This document shows positions 15,901 through 24,315 of a DNA stretch of 39,491 bases, in pieces. Position 1 is the stretch's first letter. Every line of letters starts with the position of its first letter. The position numbers and the translations under genes are program-made. The notes beneath the pieces were generated by a model that saw nothing but the letters and a program-made list of their open reading frames with translations, had not been told where the DNA came from and did no database searches. This stretch comes from Desulfobacterales bacterium. Its GTDB lineage: Bacteria > Desulfobacterota > Desulfobacteria > Desulfobacterales > JAHEIW01. The DNA lies in assembly GCA_030066985.1 (NCBI GenBank), contig JASJAN010000051.1:1-39491 (forward strand). The letters are read 5' to 3'.

Positions 15901-16071
15901 ATGAAAGATAATGGTGGAAGACGTCTGTTAATCGATAGACGAAAATGCTCGGATTTTGATCATTTTCCTGAAAGAAGGACGCTGCGTTTCAGGAGGAGTG
16001 ATTTTGACCGCAGAAAACCCTGGTCGGAAAATAGCTGGAATGGGATAGAGCGCAGAGCGAGCTTAAGATAA
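15901..16071 (+). CDS. 56-residue Arg-rich small protein with repeated DRR/ERR motifs
   Basis: The frame from ATG 15901 to TAA 16071 encodes 56 residues. AGGAGG lies 8 bases upstream and a sigma-54-type promoter lies further upstream, which together make a real gene likely despite its size. The protein repeats Arg pairs: GGRRLLIDRRK, PERRTLRFRRSDFDRR and IERRASLR. It is strongly basic, with one cysteine, no signal peptide and no membrane segment. Short proteins with spaced (D/E)RR motifs are known to me from deltaproteobacteria as uncharacterised open frames. Nucleic-acid or anionic-lipid binding is possible from charge alone. Function unknown. Confidence 0.68.
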   Translation: MKDNGGRRLLIDRRKCSDFDHFPERRTLRFRRSDFDRRKPWSENSWNGIERRASLR

Positions 16072-16405
16072 TAGTATTATTGCAATATCACACTGCTTGA
16101 TGGATTCCCCCAATCACACCCCTAGTTTAAAGTTAAGGTTCTAGCTCCTGCCAACTCAGGCCTCAAAACGACCCGTCTTTGCTCTGTCGAGCTTGGGGCT
16201 TCGCCTAAAGGCTTCCGACTTCGCCCTACGAGCTACGACGGGACAAGTCGACCCCACAAGCCGCCGCGGCAGGCAGGTTTCAGTCTTTGGCCCGGAGGGC
16301 TTAACGCGACATTGAAACCAGATAGCGGCAAGCAGTCACCGAGTGATTTCATGATTCGGAGTGGCAGAATGGAACCCTGAACGCAGAACTTTGAACCCAG
16401 AACCT
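16072..16405. repeat. Intergenic region: GC-rich repeat (16165-16275) and heptamer tract
   Basis: No gene is seen. Bases 16189-16224 are an exact 36-base match to 22339-22374, and similarity continues on both sides (CCCGTCTT upstream, AGCTACGACGGG downstream). At 16371-16408 there are GAACCCTGAACGCAGAAC-type heptamers running into the 3' end of the HD-domain gene. These are dispersed repeats without visible coding. Confidence 0.7.
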
Positions 16406-16948
16406 TTATTCGAACATCTTGACCCAGGATTCAAAGCGTTGGACTTTTTCAGGGCCGTAAGGTGCTAAACTGTCGATGATCTCTTGAATGGGCTTTTCAG
16501 TGGGCAGGCCGTTGCCGTTTTTGGAGAAAAATTTATCCGCATAGCACACGATCTGCTCTTCGATGGATACGGGAATCATCTCACGATCAGGTAGCGGCAG
16601 GTTTTGCTGGCGAATATCGGCCTTGCTGATCCCGACGCCAATATGCCGCTCGCAGACCAGGGCCAGTTTGGGGTAGCCTTCTTTTATTAAGATATTACTG
16701 CCCAGAATGCCGTGACAGATGTAAGGGTGTTCGCCAAAACAACCAAGCTGAGGGGTGGCGGTCTGAAAGATACCGATATCATGCAGCGTGGCGGCAGCTT
16801 CGATAAAATCCAGGTCCGGCTTCAGCGCCGGAATCTGTTCGGCGGCCGCCCGGGCCTTGTCGGCCACCTTCCGACCATGGGCCACTAGTATCTGATATGC
16901 CCTGGAGTTTGTGTCGTAATATCTCTCTATAAGTTCAATCGAATTCAT
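16406..16948 (-). CDS. HD-domain phosphohydrolase-like protein
   Basis: 180 residues from ATG 16948; a GTG six bases earlier is possible and neither has a strong ribosome-binding site. The HD superfamily ligands are seen as VAHGRKVADKA (His), ATLHDIGIF (His-Asp) and a later Asp in CYADKFF, with HPYICHGILG and ERHIGVGI supplying further histidines. This arrangement is that of small metal-dependent phosphohydrolases of the YedJ/uncharacterised HD group. The substrate is unknown. It is the last minus-strand gene downstream of prfB, separated by a repeat element. Confidence 0.82.
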   Translation of the reverse strand: MNSIELIERYYDTNSRAYQILVAHGRKVADKARAAAEQIPALKPDLDFIEAAATLHDIGIFQTATPQLGCFGEHPYICHGILGSNILIKEGYPKLALVCERHIGVGISKADIRQQNLPLPDREMIPVSIEEQIVCYADKFFSKNGNGLPTEKPIQEIIDSLAPYGPEKVQRFESWVKMFE

Positions 16949-16998
16949 TATCACGGGTCACTTTCCAAATTCGCTCCGCATTTTTAGGTTAGCACGTT

Positions 16999-17097
16999 TC
17001 GTCCGCCTTAGGCAGATTGAGCCCGAAAAATGGAGAAAAACGCTAAATTTTATTTTTTAACCGGCAAACGGGCTAACGGGCAACGGGCTCAACCTAT
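16999..17097. repeat. CCGCCTNAGGCGG element, copy R3
   Basis: GTCCGCCTTAGGCAGATTGA (17001-17020) is a degenerate form of the palindrome. It is followed by GAGCCCG, an AT-rich middle and AACGGGCTAACGGG then AACGGGCTCAACC (17085-17097). It lies between the HD gene and prfB and matches the plan of R4 at 33801. Confidence 0.65.
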
Positions 17098-18195
17098 TTA
17101 TGTTTTTTGGCTAAAAGAACACCTTCGATAAATGGATCGATGCCGCCGTCGAGCACATCATTGACATTGCCGATGTCCAGATTGATGCGGTGATCCTTGA
17201 CCATCTGGTAGGGGTGCAGGACATAAGAGCGGATCTGGCTGCCCCAGGCAATTTCATCTTTGCTGTCGTGAACCTCCTGCAGTTTTTCATCCTGCTTCTG
17301 TTTTTCATGCTGGTACAGACGTGCCTTGAGGACTTTTAAGGCCATATCCTTGTTGCGGTGTTGGGATTTTTCCTGCTGGCACTGCACCACGATCCCGGTC
17401 GGCAGATGGGTGATGCGCACCGCGCTGCTGGTTTTGTTGACATGCTGGCCGCCGGCACCGCTGGCGCGGTATACGTCTACCCGCAGGTCTTTGTCTTCGA
17501 TGTCGACAACGATTTCCTGGTCCAGCTCCGGATAGACGAAGACGGACGCAAAGGAAGTGTGGCGTTTACCGCTGGCATTAAAGGGCGATATTCTGACCAG
17601 ACGGTGAACCCCGATTTCCGATTTTAAATAGCCATAGGCATTCTCGCCGCCGGCAGTAAAGGTCACACTTTTTATACCGGCCTCTTCGCCGGGTTGATAA
17701 TCAATCAGCTCGATTTTATATCCGCGGCGTTCCACCCAGCGGGTGTACATGCGGAATAGCATTTCCGCCCAATCCTGGGCCTCGGTCCCGCCGGCGCCGG
17801 CATTGATGGACAGGATGGCGTTTTTACGATCGTCTTCTCCGTCAAGCATCAGCCCCAACGATAGCGCTGCAATTCTTTTGTCCAGACCTTTGATTTGATC
17901 GTTGACTTCAGCCAGAGCTTCTTCGTCGGATTCATCAATTGCCAGATCCAGCAGAATTTGATTTTCTTCCAGATCTTCCGCCAGTGTTTTGAATTTTTCG
18001 ACTTTATTTGAAAGGGATGTGCGTTCTTTCAGAAAGGGTTTGGTCTCTTCCGGGTTGTCCCAGAAGCCGTCTTTGGCAATTAGCTGTTCAAGTTCAGCCA
18101 GACGTGTTTCTATGGTATCCAGGTCAAAGATAGCCCCGCAAATTAAGCAGTTTTTGTTGAAGGTCTTCTAAGTTTTGTTTGAGTTCCACAGACAT
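17094..18195 (-). CDS. prfB: Peptide chain release factor 2, with programmed +1 frameshift
   Basis: Read on the minus strand, ATG 18195 (GGAGG upstream) opens 23 codons ending ...GGC TAT CTT TGA C. The in-frame TGA is at 18126-18124. Slipping +1 on CTT-T continues in frame from GAC (18125) to the stop at 17094, giving 366 residues, the size of RF2 in E. coli (365). The TAT-CTT-TGA-C site is the classical autoregulatory slip site at which low RF2 favours frameshifting. Downstream, the SPF anticodon-like tripeptide (VRISPFNASG) indicates UGA/UAA specificity, and GAGGQHVNKTSSA contains the catalytic GGQ. A plain frame call would give only the C-terminal 254 residues from 17858. lnt lies directly upstream, an order common in this phylum. 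Confidence 0.96.
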
Positions 18196-18220
18196 TTTAT
18201 ATCCTCCCCATATCAGGTTA

Positions 18221-18235
18221 TCCGCCTCAGGCGGA
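18221..18235. repeat. TCCGCCTCAGGCGGA palindrome between lnt and prfB
   Basis: A solitary copy of the 15-base palindrome that forms the centre of elements R1-R4. It sits at the very 3' end of lnt and 25 bases before the prfB start, inside the putative operon. It could act as an mRNA hairpin. Confidence 0.7.
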
Positions 18236-19846
18236 CTAACCTCTTTTTAATCTAAGGGCAGATTTGCCCAGTACAAGCAGTATAGCAAAAAGGGACCCCG
18301 CTACGCAAGTTAGCGCAAACAAATCCCCGAAACGACTGTAAACTGTGATCTCGCGAAGCAACGGCAATGGATGGGTCAAGGCAGCTTCTTCGAGCAGTCG
18401 CGTTGATGTTAAGATGCGGCCCACCGGATCGATAAACCCGCTGATGCCGGTGTTGGCCGCCCGGGCGAGCGCCCGCCGGTTTTCTACCGCGCGAAAAATG
18501 GTCATCGAAAAATGCTGATAAGGTCCGCTGGTGGTGCCAAACCAGGCGTCGTTGGTGATGTTGATCAGCAAGGTGGCACCGTTTTTTACCAGTTTCCGGG
18601 ACAGACCGGGAAAAATGACTTCATAACAGATCTGAATACCCAGAGCGTCTTTATCCCAGGAAAGAGTTTTACCGGGTTTGCCTGGCCGAAAATCACCCAC
18701 CTGGGCCACCAGTTTGCCTAAAAAAGGCAGCCAACGTTCAAAAGGCACATATTCGCCATAGGGGACCAGGTGGGTTTTATCGTATTTACTGACATCTTTC
18801 CTTGTGGGGCTGATCAGATAGGCGCTGTTATAATAAATGACCTTTTCGCCCTGCTTTGCGATGGAGGGGCTGCCGACCAGAAAATCGATGCCTGCTTTTT
18901 CGATGCCGCTCATGACCATTTCAGTTGGGCGCTGGTCAAAAAACAAATAAAAAGGCGTGGCCGATTCGGGCCATACAATCAGATCGGGATTTTCCGATTT
19001 GGCAGCCTGCGATAAGCGCTGATGCTTTTTGATGGCAGCCATCTGATGCGCGGGGTCCCACTTTATGGCTTGGTCAATATTTCCCTGGATGACAGCGACC
19101 CGGGCTGTTGGCGATGCAGCCATCAAGCTATCAATGGCTCGAATACGCCAGGCGCCGTACATCCAGGTAATAAGCAAAGCAAAGGTAAAGATCCCAACAG
19201 TGCCGAACAGCAGCGGTTTTGAAACCGGCAAGTTGTGCCACGTCTTGCGGCGGGCGTAGTTGAGCACCACGAAAACGGCTGCATTGCTCAGGGCAATCAA
19301 AAAGGATACCCCGTAGGCGCCAAACAGATCTGCGATTTGGATCAGATGCTCTCGCAGGTAAAGAGTGTGTCCCAGCAATGCCCATGGAAATCCGGTGAAG
19401 ATGAAAGTTCGAACATATTCAAGCGCCACCCAAATCAGAGGTATGGCGACTATACACCGCATGGGTGTGCGGCCAACGGCGGCGAGTGTCATGGAAAAAA
19501 CAGCCGGGAAAAGTGCCAGAACTGCTGCAAACAGAAACAAAATGGCAACGCTCAGATACCAGGGGAGATAGCCGTAGGTCCGCATAACCGGCACCACCCA
19601 GTAAAGCAGTGTAAGGTAGTGGACCAAACCGGCGATAAACCCGATACGAAAACTTTCCCTTGCCGAAAGATCAGCAAGCGCTGCCAGTAAGGGCACCAGC
19701 GCAATCCAGATGAGCCAATCCAGCCCGATTTTGGGAAACGATGCTGTCAGCAGCAGGCCGCTTACGGCCGCCAGCAGCATATGTGTTCGGTCGCTTTTCA
19801 TGGTTTGAAATTTCATATTATATATCATACAATTATTCTTTACCAT
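18236..19846 (-). CDS. lnt: Apolipoprotein N-acyltransferase
   Basis: 536 residues. Several N-terminal membrane helices (about 22-250) lead to a periplasmic nitrilase domain with the Lnt triad: Glu in IVWPESATPF, Lys in KYDKTHLVPYGEY and Cys in IQICYEVIFPG. A last C-terminal membrane helix follows. Lnt adds the third acyl chain to the N-terminal cysteine of lipoproteins in the inner membrane. Several lipoproteins that would be clients are encoded in this window (32137, 33925, 34899). The start is uncertain: ATGs at 19846, 19816 and 19801 all lack a good ribosome-binding site, and 19801 gives the most usual N-terminus. It is followed by prfB in the same direction. Confidence 0.93.
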   Translation of the reverse strand: MVKNNCMIYNMKFQTMKSDRTHMLLAAVSGLLLTASFPKIGLDWLIWIALVPLLAALADLSARESFRIGFIAGLVHYLTLLYWVVPVMRTYGYLPWYLSVAILFLFAAVLALFPAVFSMTLAAVGRTPMRCIVAIPLIWVALEYVRTFIFTGFPWALLGHTLYLREHLIQIADLFGAYGVSFLIALSNAAVFVVLNYARRKTWHNLPVSKPLLFGTVGIFTFALLITWMYGAWRIRAIDSLMAASPTARVAVIQGNIDQAIKWDPAHQMAAIKKHQRLSQAAKSENPDLIVWPESATPFYLFFDQRPTEMVMSGIEKAGIDFLVGSPSIAKQGEKVIYYNSAYLISPTRKDVSKYDKTHLVPYGEYVPFERWLPFLGKLVAQVGDFRPGKPGKTLSWDKDALGIQICYEVIFPGLSRKLVKNGATLLINITNDAWFGTTSGPYQHFSMTIFRAVENRRALARAANTGISGFIDPVGRILTSTRLLEEAALTHPLPLLREITVYSRFGDLFALTCVAGSLFAILLVLGKSALRLKRG

Positions 19847-19877
19847 CTCAATATTCTAATCAGGAATTCTTATTGCA

Positions 19878-20252
19878 ATGAAAGCATCCAGCAGGGCAAT
19901 GCTATTATCTGGGCTAGTGTATCCGGGGCTCGGGCAAATGCTTTTGAGGCGTCGATTCAGCGGACTTCTTTTTATCCTGGGGACAACTGCCGCATTTGTG
20001 GTACTCATTTATTGCCTCGTGCAGCGTGCCGTGCATGTGATGGATGAAGCCATGTCCAAGCTGGTCAATAATTCTTTAGACCTGCAAGCCCTGAAAGAAT
20101 TGATTGAACGGATATCAGCCGGCAGCTGGAGGGTTGAAAATATTTGTTTAATCGTTATTCTTGTCTGCTGGTTGGCAGCCATTGCGCATGCCTATTTCGT
20201 CGGCAATAAAATCGATTCGCAACCCCGTTCACCCTCTAACCAGATATACTGA
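19878..20252 (+). CDS. Small two-helix membrane protein
   Basis: 124 residues with two hydrophobic segments (about 33-50 and 90-108), an N-terminal GLVYPGLGQMLLRR motif like that of DUF5683/TM2-like proteins, and a charged middle loop. The start lies 31 bases from the divergent lnt start, leaving little promoter space. The gene for an ACT-domain protein begins 2 bases after its stop, so the two are coupled. Function not recognised. Confidence 0.65.
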   Translation: MKASSRAMLLSGLVYPGLGQMLLRRRFSGLLFILGTTAAFVVLIYCLVQRAVHVMDEAMSKLVNNSLDLQALKELIERISAGSWRVENICLIVILVCWLAAIAHAYFVGNKIDSQPRSPSNQIY

Positions 20253-20254
20253 AG

Positions 20255-20647
20255 ATGAGGACCAGGACACTTTCACTGAAAATATTGCCCGAACAGATGG
20301 CCGTGTGCCGCTTTGATTCCACCTCAGAGTTGCCTGACTGGATTGATCAATCCGCCTTTTATTCCATCACACGCACCCAAGAAGAGCTCACCATTGTTTG
20401 CCGCGAGGCGCTTGTCCCCCCGGGCACCAAATGCGAGCGCGGCTGGCGATGTTTTCGTGTTCAAGGGGTGTTAGACTTTTCTGAAATCGGCATTATGTTC
20501 TCCATAACTCAGCCATTGGCAAAAAGCGGTGTTTCTGTTTTTGTCATCTCAACCTATGATACAGACTATTTCCTGGTCAAAGAAAAAGAGCTGCCAAAGG
20601 CCATCGACGCTCTAACCGCCGCTGGCCATCAGATCGTTGCAGGCTGA
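20255..20647 (+). CDS. ACT-domain protein (CASTOR/ACT_7-like)
   Basis: 130 residues. The pattern KILPEQMAVCRF, the segment TRTQEELTIVCRE, the central WRCFRVQGVLDFSEIGI and the closing SVFVISTYDTDYFLVKE motif are those of a small tandem ACT protein of the CASTOR/ACT_7 type, which bind amino acids. No catalytic domain is attached, so it is likely a ligand sensor or stand-alone regulator. It is coupled to the upstream membrane protein (2-base gap) and followed 32 bases later by a beta-CASP nuclease. The ligand cannot be inferred. Confidence 0.75.
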   Translation: MRTRTLSLKILPEQMAVCRFDSTSELPDWIDQSAFYSITRTQEELTIVCREALVPPGTKCERGWRCFRVQGVLDFSEIGIMFSITQPLAKSGVSVFVISTYDTDYFLVKEKELPKAIDALTAAGHQIVAG

Positions 20648-20679
20648 CACCTGAAACCCTGAACCAAGAGGAGCTGAAT

Positions 20680-22260
20680 ATGTACGTAACCTTTTATGGC
20701 GCGGTACGGGAAGTGACCGGTTCGATGCACCTTTTAACCACCGATGAAGACCGGGTCATTCTGGATGCTGGTTTGTTTCAGGGGCGCCGCAAGGAAACCG
20801 GAGAAAAAAACAGGGTCATCCCCTTTGATCCCAACATGCTCACCAATATTGTGCTGTCCCATGCGCACATTGACCACTCCGGCCGCATTCCGTTGTTGAC
20901 CAAACATAATTTTACCGGCCGCATTGTGTGCACGCGTGCAACGGCTGCGGCCAGCGAATATTTGCTGAGGGACTCAGCTCATATCCAGGAATCGGATGCC
21001 AACTATCTGAATTACAAGACCGTCCGCAATGCATTGAGCAGGCAGCACAGTGCTAAAAGCGGCAAAAAAATCAGCAATCGCAAAAGAAGGGAAATAAAAA
21101 AGATTTTAAAGAAAAACCGTCACGACCTGAACACCGATATGATCGATGAGCTGATCGAAACCCATCGGCTGGAAAAAGTCGAACCGCTGTATCGAATTGT
21201 GGATGCCGATGAGGCTCTGGAGCTTTTTGACGGTTATCCATACCGGCATCCCGTCTCCGTTGGTAAGGATTTAACCTGCACCTTCTATGATGCCGGTCAC
21301 ATTCTGGGTTCTGCCTTTGCCCTGATCCGCGCTCAGGAAAATGGTCGCGAACTGCGGGTATGCTATACGGGCGATATCGGGCGCTTTGATAAACCGATCA
21401 TTAAAGATCCAACCATGGATTTTAGTGCAGAAGACAGGCAGATTGATTTGCTGATTATGGAAAGCACTTACGGCGACCGCCTGCATGAGCCGGTTCAGGA
21501 CTTAAAGCCGCAGTTAAAGAAGATTCTCGTCGAAACCCATGGGCGCGGCGGATCGATCATCATTCCGGCATTTGCGTACGGTCGCACCCAGGAGCTGCTC
21601 TATACACTGCATGAGCTATACGATGAAGCGGATGTTCCGCGAATGCCGATTTTCGTGGACAGCCCGCTGGCCACCAAAATTACCCGGGTGTTTGGCGAAC
21701 ACCCGGAGGTTTATGATGAGGAAACCCACGACACGTTTCTGGAAAAAGGCAAAAACCCCTTTTCCATGGACAAGATCCATTTTGTTGGATCGGTTGAAGA
21801 ATCCATTGCCCTCAACCACGAAACCAAACCCCACATTGTCCTTTCGGCATCCGGCATGTGCGAAGCTGGGCGCGTCCTGCATCACCTGCGATACAAAATC
21901 CACAATGAGAAAAACACCGTGTTGATGGTGGGCTACCAGGCTCAAAACACCTTGGGTCGGCGAATTCTTGACATGGGCCTAAAATATGCCAATGCCGGCC
22001 GCAAAGGCAAGCCGCCGGTGGTGCGCATTTTTGGCAAAGAGTACCCCCTGAAGGCCCACGTGATTAAGCTGGGCGGATTCAGTGCCCACGCTGATAAAAA
22101 AGAAATGCTACGCTTCCTCAAGGAATCCAATTTGAAGATCAAAAAGATCGCCCTGGTTCACGGGGAAGAAGACCAGATCCTGTCATTTGCCAAGTTTCTC
22201 AAAAAAGAAGGCTTTTCAGTTGTGGTGCCCAAGCATGGGGAGTCGGTTAGTATTAACTAA
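20680..22260 (+). CDS. MBL-fold/beta-CASP RNA-processing exonuclease
   Basis: 526 residues. Metallo-beta-lactamase motif 2 is LSHAHIDHSGR, with YGAVREVTGS and LDAGLFQG before it. A Lys/Arg-rich insert (about 115-165) precedes DAGHILGSAF (motif 3) and YTGDIGRFDKPI (motif 4), then the beta-CASP domain with ESTYGDR, IPAFAYGRTQELLY, FVDSPLA, LSASGMCEAGRVLHHL and GFSAHADKKE. This is the bacterial/archaeal CPSF-like (YSH1/TTHA0252) family of zinc-dependent endo/exoribonucleases. The basic insert may bind RNA. GAGGAG precedes the ATG. The upstream ACT and membrane genes are in the same direction. Confidence 0.92.
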   Translation: MYVTFYGAVREVTGSMHLLTTDEDRVILDAGLFQGRRKETGEKNRVIPFDPNMLTNIVLSHAHIDHSGRIPLLTKHNFTGRIVCTRATAAASEYLLRDSAHIQESDANYLNYKTVRNALSRQHSAKSGKKISNRKRREIKKILKKNRHDLNTDMIDELIETHRLEKVEPLYRIVDADEALELFDGYPYRHPVSVGKDLTCTFYDAGHILGSAFALIRAQENGRELRVCYTGDIGRFDKPIIKDPTMDFSAEDRQIDLLIMESTYGDRLHEPVQDLKPQLKKILVETHGRGGSIIIPAFAYGRTQELLYTLHELYDEADVPRMPIFVDSPLATKITRVFGEHPEVYDEETHDTFLEKGKNPFSMDKIHFVGSVEESIALNHETKPHIVLSASGMCEAGRVLHHLRYKIHNEKNTVLMVGYQAQNTLGRRILDMGLKYANAGRKGKPPVVRIFGKEYPLKAHVIKLGGFSAHADKKEMLRFLKESNLKIKKIALVHGEEDQILSFAKFLKKEGFSVVVPKHGESVSIN

Positions 22261-22286
22261 TTTCTAAGAAGACAGAGGTCAGATGA

Positions 22287-22428
22287 CCCGTCTTCGCTCT
22301 TGCGAGCTGCGCCGTGGCAGGCCCGTCTTCGCTCTTGCGAGCTTGGGGCTTCGCCTAAAGGCTTCCGACTTCGCTCTACAAGCTACGACGGGGCAAGCCG
22401 ACCCCACAAGTCGCCGGGACAAATCAAC
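22287..22428. repeat. GC-rich dispersed repeat with internal 22-bp tandem unit
   Basis: A 22-base unit beginning CCCGTCTTCGCTCTTGCGAG occurs at 22287-22308 and again at 22322-22343. From 22339 to 22374 there is an exact 36-base match to 16189-16224, followed by AGCTACGACGGGGCAAGC and GACCCCACAAGTCGCC, also shared. No coding is visible. It separates the nuclease gene from the accessory gene run. Confidence 0.75.
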
Positions 22429-22509
22429 GTGGCTAGACGAAAAGGCCATGCCGAATCAAAGCGCCTCAGGCAAACAGTCTAGCCGAAACGTTATTTGACG
22501 GGAACGCGT

Positions 22510-22977
22510 ATGTTAAAGAAGTTTAAGCAACTGGTATTCGGTAAACCCCCTGTTGAAATGAACCATCTCTTTTTTGGTAAAATGTTATTTATGGGAAAAG
22601 ATAAACCCAGAGACGATGATTACTGGGAAGCCGAGCTGGAAATTAAAAAAGCAGAGGAGCCGATTACCGTTCTGATCAACGCAGGCTTGGAAGGGCCCAA
22701 CGACAAGCATGTCGCCTTTTTTCAAAAATGTGTCTCAGATCTGAATGCTTTGTTCGATAAATGCTGGCCCATTTTTGAACCCGACTTTGAGCAATGGACG
22801 GGAAAGCCCTTTAGTGGGAAATGGACGGATGAATTTGAGTTAATCAGCATCGAAATTCCCCGCGATGCTGATGATACCAATGAGTGGACTGTGGGCTATT
22901 ACGTGGATGCGGCCAAGCACTATTTCACTGCACGCTTTATTGACGGCCAAGCAACATATAACGAAATCGATGGTTAA
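22510..22977 (+). CDS. Conserved hypothetical protein, DUF6985-like appearance
   Basis: 155 residues from ATG 22510 (a TTG at 22495 would add five). No signal peptide or membrane segment. It has an acidic, alternating strand pattern with DDYWEAELEIKK, a long helix around FFQKCVSDLNALFDKCW and a C-terminal strand set ending YFTARFIDGQATYNEIDG. The layout is reminiscent of DUF6985/immunity-type small proteins, but I cannot name a family with confidence. The next gene (AlkD-like) starts 22 bases after its stop. Confidence 0.6.
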   Translation: MLKKFKQLVFGKPPVEMNHLFFGKMLFMGKDKPRDDDYWEAELEIKKAEEPITVLINAGLEGPNDKHVAFFQKCVSDLNALFDKCWPIFEPDFEQWTGKPFSGKWTDEFELISIEIPRDADDTNEWTVGYYVDAAKHYFTARFIDGQATYNEIDG

Positions 22978-22999
22978 CTCAGCGAAATAGGAGGTGGCG

Positions 23000-23728
23000 G
23001 TGAGCGAAGACATTAAGAAACTTATCAAGACCGTTAATACAGAGCTGCAAAAACAGGCCGATGCCGCCTATCGCGAGCTGGTTCGCACGCGCTATAACAT
23101 GAATGTCGATAACTTCTGGGGCGTGCGAACTCCCGCGATTCATAAAGTTGCCGGAATACATTATAAAACAATTAAAACCCGGCCTGTTGATGAACGCTTC
23201 AGCATTTGCCGGCAATTGCTGGAAACGGGGATCTACGAGCACAAAATTATGGCCTTTCGCTGGGCGTTTCTGGCTCGCAAAGAATATCAGAAGAAACATC
23301 TTGAAATCTTCAGCGGCTGGTTGAATACATATGTCGATGACTGGATTGATTGTGACGATCTTTGTATCCATGTCATCGGCGAATTTTTTATGATGTTTCC
23401 AGACACTGCAAAAACAGTAACGCAATGGACCCGCTCCTCAAATTACTGGGTGCGACGCGGTGCCGCTGTTTCACTGGTTTTGCCGGCACGCAAGGGGCAG
23501 CAGAAGGCATTGGTATTTAAAATTGCCGATCTACTGCTTGACGATACAGAAGATCTGATACGCAAAGGCTATGGCTGGTTATTAAAGGAAGCCAGCAAAA
23601 CCTATCCTGATGACGTATTTGATTTTGTGATGGACAGACAAGATCGGATGCCCAGGGTGTCCTTTCGGTATGCGATTGAAAAGCTGCCCGAGCAGATGAG
23701 GTTAAAAGCAATGGGCAAGGGCGGGTGA
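23000..23728 (+). CDS. AlkD-like DNA alkylation repair HEAT-repeat protein
   Basis: 242 residues from GTG 23000 (AGGAGG 22989-22994, 5-base spacer); the earlier GTG at 22994 overlaps that site. All-helical sequence with the family pattern YYRELVRTRY-like N-terminus (AAYRELVRTRYNMN), NFWGVRTPAIHKVA, WLNTYVDDWIDCDDLC, SNYWVRRGAAVSLVLP and LIRKGYGWLLKEASKTYP. AlkD-type glycosylases remove bulky or cationic N-alkyl bases without base flipping. The WxxxD-like WIDCDD segment and WVRRGA Trp/Arg are the DNA-contact positions of the family. Not obviously linked to its neighbours. Confidence 0.87.
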   Translation: MSEDIKKLIKTVNTELQKQADAAYRELVRTRYNMNVDNFWGVRTPAIHKVAGIHYKTIKTRPVDERFSICRQLLETGIYEHKIMAFRWAFLARKEYQKKHLEIFSGWLNTYVDDWIDCDDLCIHVIGEFFMMFPDTAKTVTQWTRSSNYWVRRGAAVSLVLPARKGQQKALVFKIADLLLDDTEDLIRKGYGWLLKEASKTYPDDVFDFVMDRQDRMPRVSFRYAIEKLPEQMRLKAMGKGG

Positions 23729-23846
23729 CGTCGGTAAATCAAAAGACGCAAAATCGCGGTGCCTGACGCACAGTGCCAATCATGTTTTGGCGGCGAATTC
23801 TATTTCATTGGCCCCATCCAACCCTATGATCGAATAGAGGATATCA

Positions 23847-24179
23847 ATGTCTGCAATAGCCAACACACCGGAACCGCCATATTATGCTGTCATATTTACA
23901 TCCCACCTGACGGAATCTGACAGCGATTATACCCAAACAGCAGAGCGGATGGTTCAACTGGCTTCGCAGCAACCGGGATTTTTAGGTGTGGAGTCCGTCA
24001 GAGATGGCATGGGCATTACCGTTTCATATTGGTCAGATACTAAATCCATCAAAGCATGGAAGCAAAACACCGAACACCTGGTTGCACAAAAAAAAGGTCG
24101 CGATGTATGGTATCAGAAATTTAAAATTCGTATCGCCAAAATTGAACGCGACTATGGTTTCAGCAAGGGGTTTGAATAA
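23847..24179 (+). CDS. Antibiotic biosynthesis monooxygenase (ABM)-domain protein
   Basis: 110 residues, a single ABM ferredoxin-like barrel: YYAVIFTSHL first strand, AERMVQLASQQPGFLGVESV helix and strand, then GITVSYWSDTKSIKAWKQN and the C-terminal WYQKFKIRIAKIERDYG. Family members include small quinone-modifying monooxygenases and heme-degrading enzymes, but many are uncharacterised; the sequence alone does not give a substrate. AGAGG lies a few bases before the ATG. Confidence 0.87.
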   Translation: MSAIANTPEPPYYAVIFTSHLTESDSDYTQTAERMVQLASQQPGFLGVESVRDGMGITVSYWSDTKSIKAWKQNTEHLVAQKKGRDVWYQKFKIRIAKIERDYGFSKGFE

Positions 24180-24245
24180 ATCAAGAAAGATATTCGTAAA
24201 GGTGCCCCAAGGTTTTAATTAACTCGTGGACTACAACTGTGTGCT

Positions 24246-24272
24246 TTGACAAGCGTATTCATCCAGTATAAT
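24246..24272 (+). promoter_or_regulatory. Sigma-70-like promoter
   Basis: TTGACA (24246-24251) and TATAAT (24267-24272) are perfect -35 and -10 hexamers. The 15-base spacer is shorter than the ideal 17. It points at the Big_5-domain gene starting at 24316, which would have a leader of about 37 bases. Confidence 0.5.
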
Positions 24273-24315
24273 CTTTTCAAAACGGATTAAAACCTATCAC
24301 TTGAGGAGATGCCAC

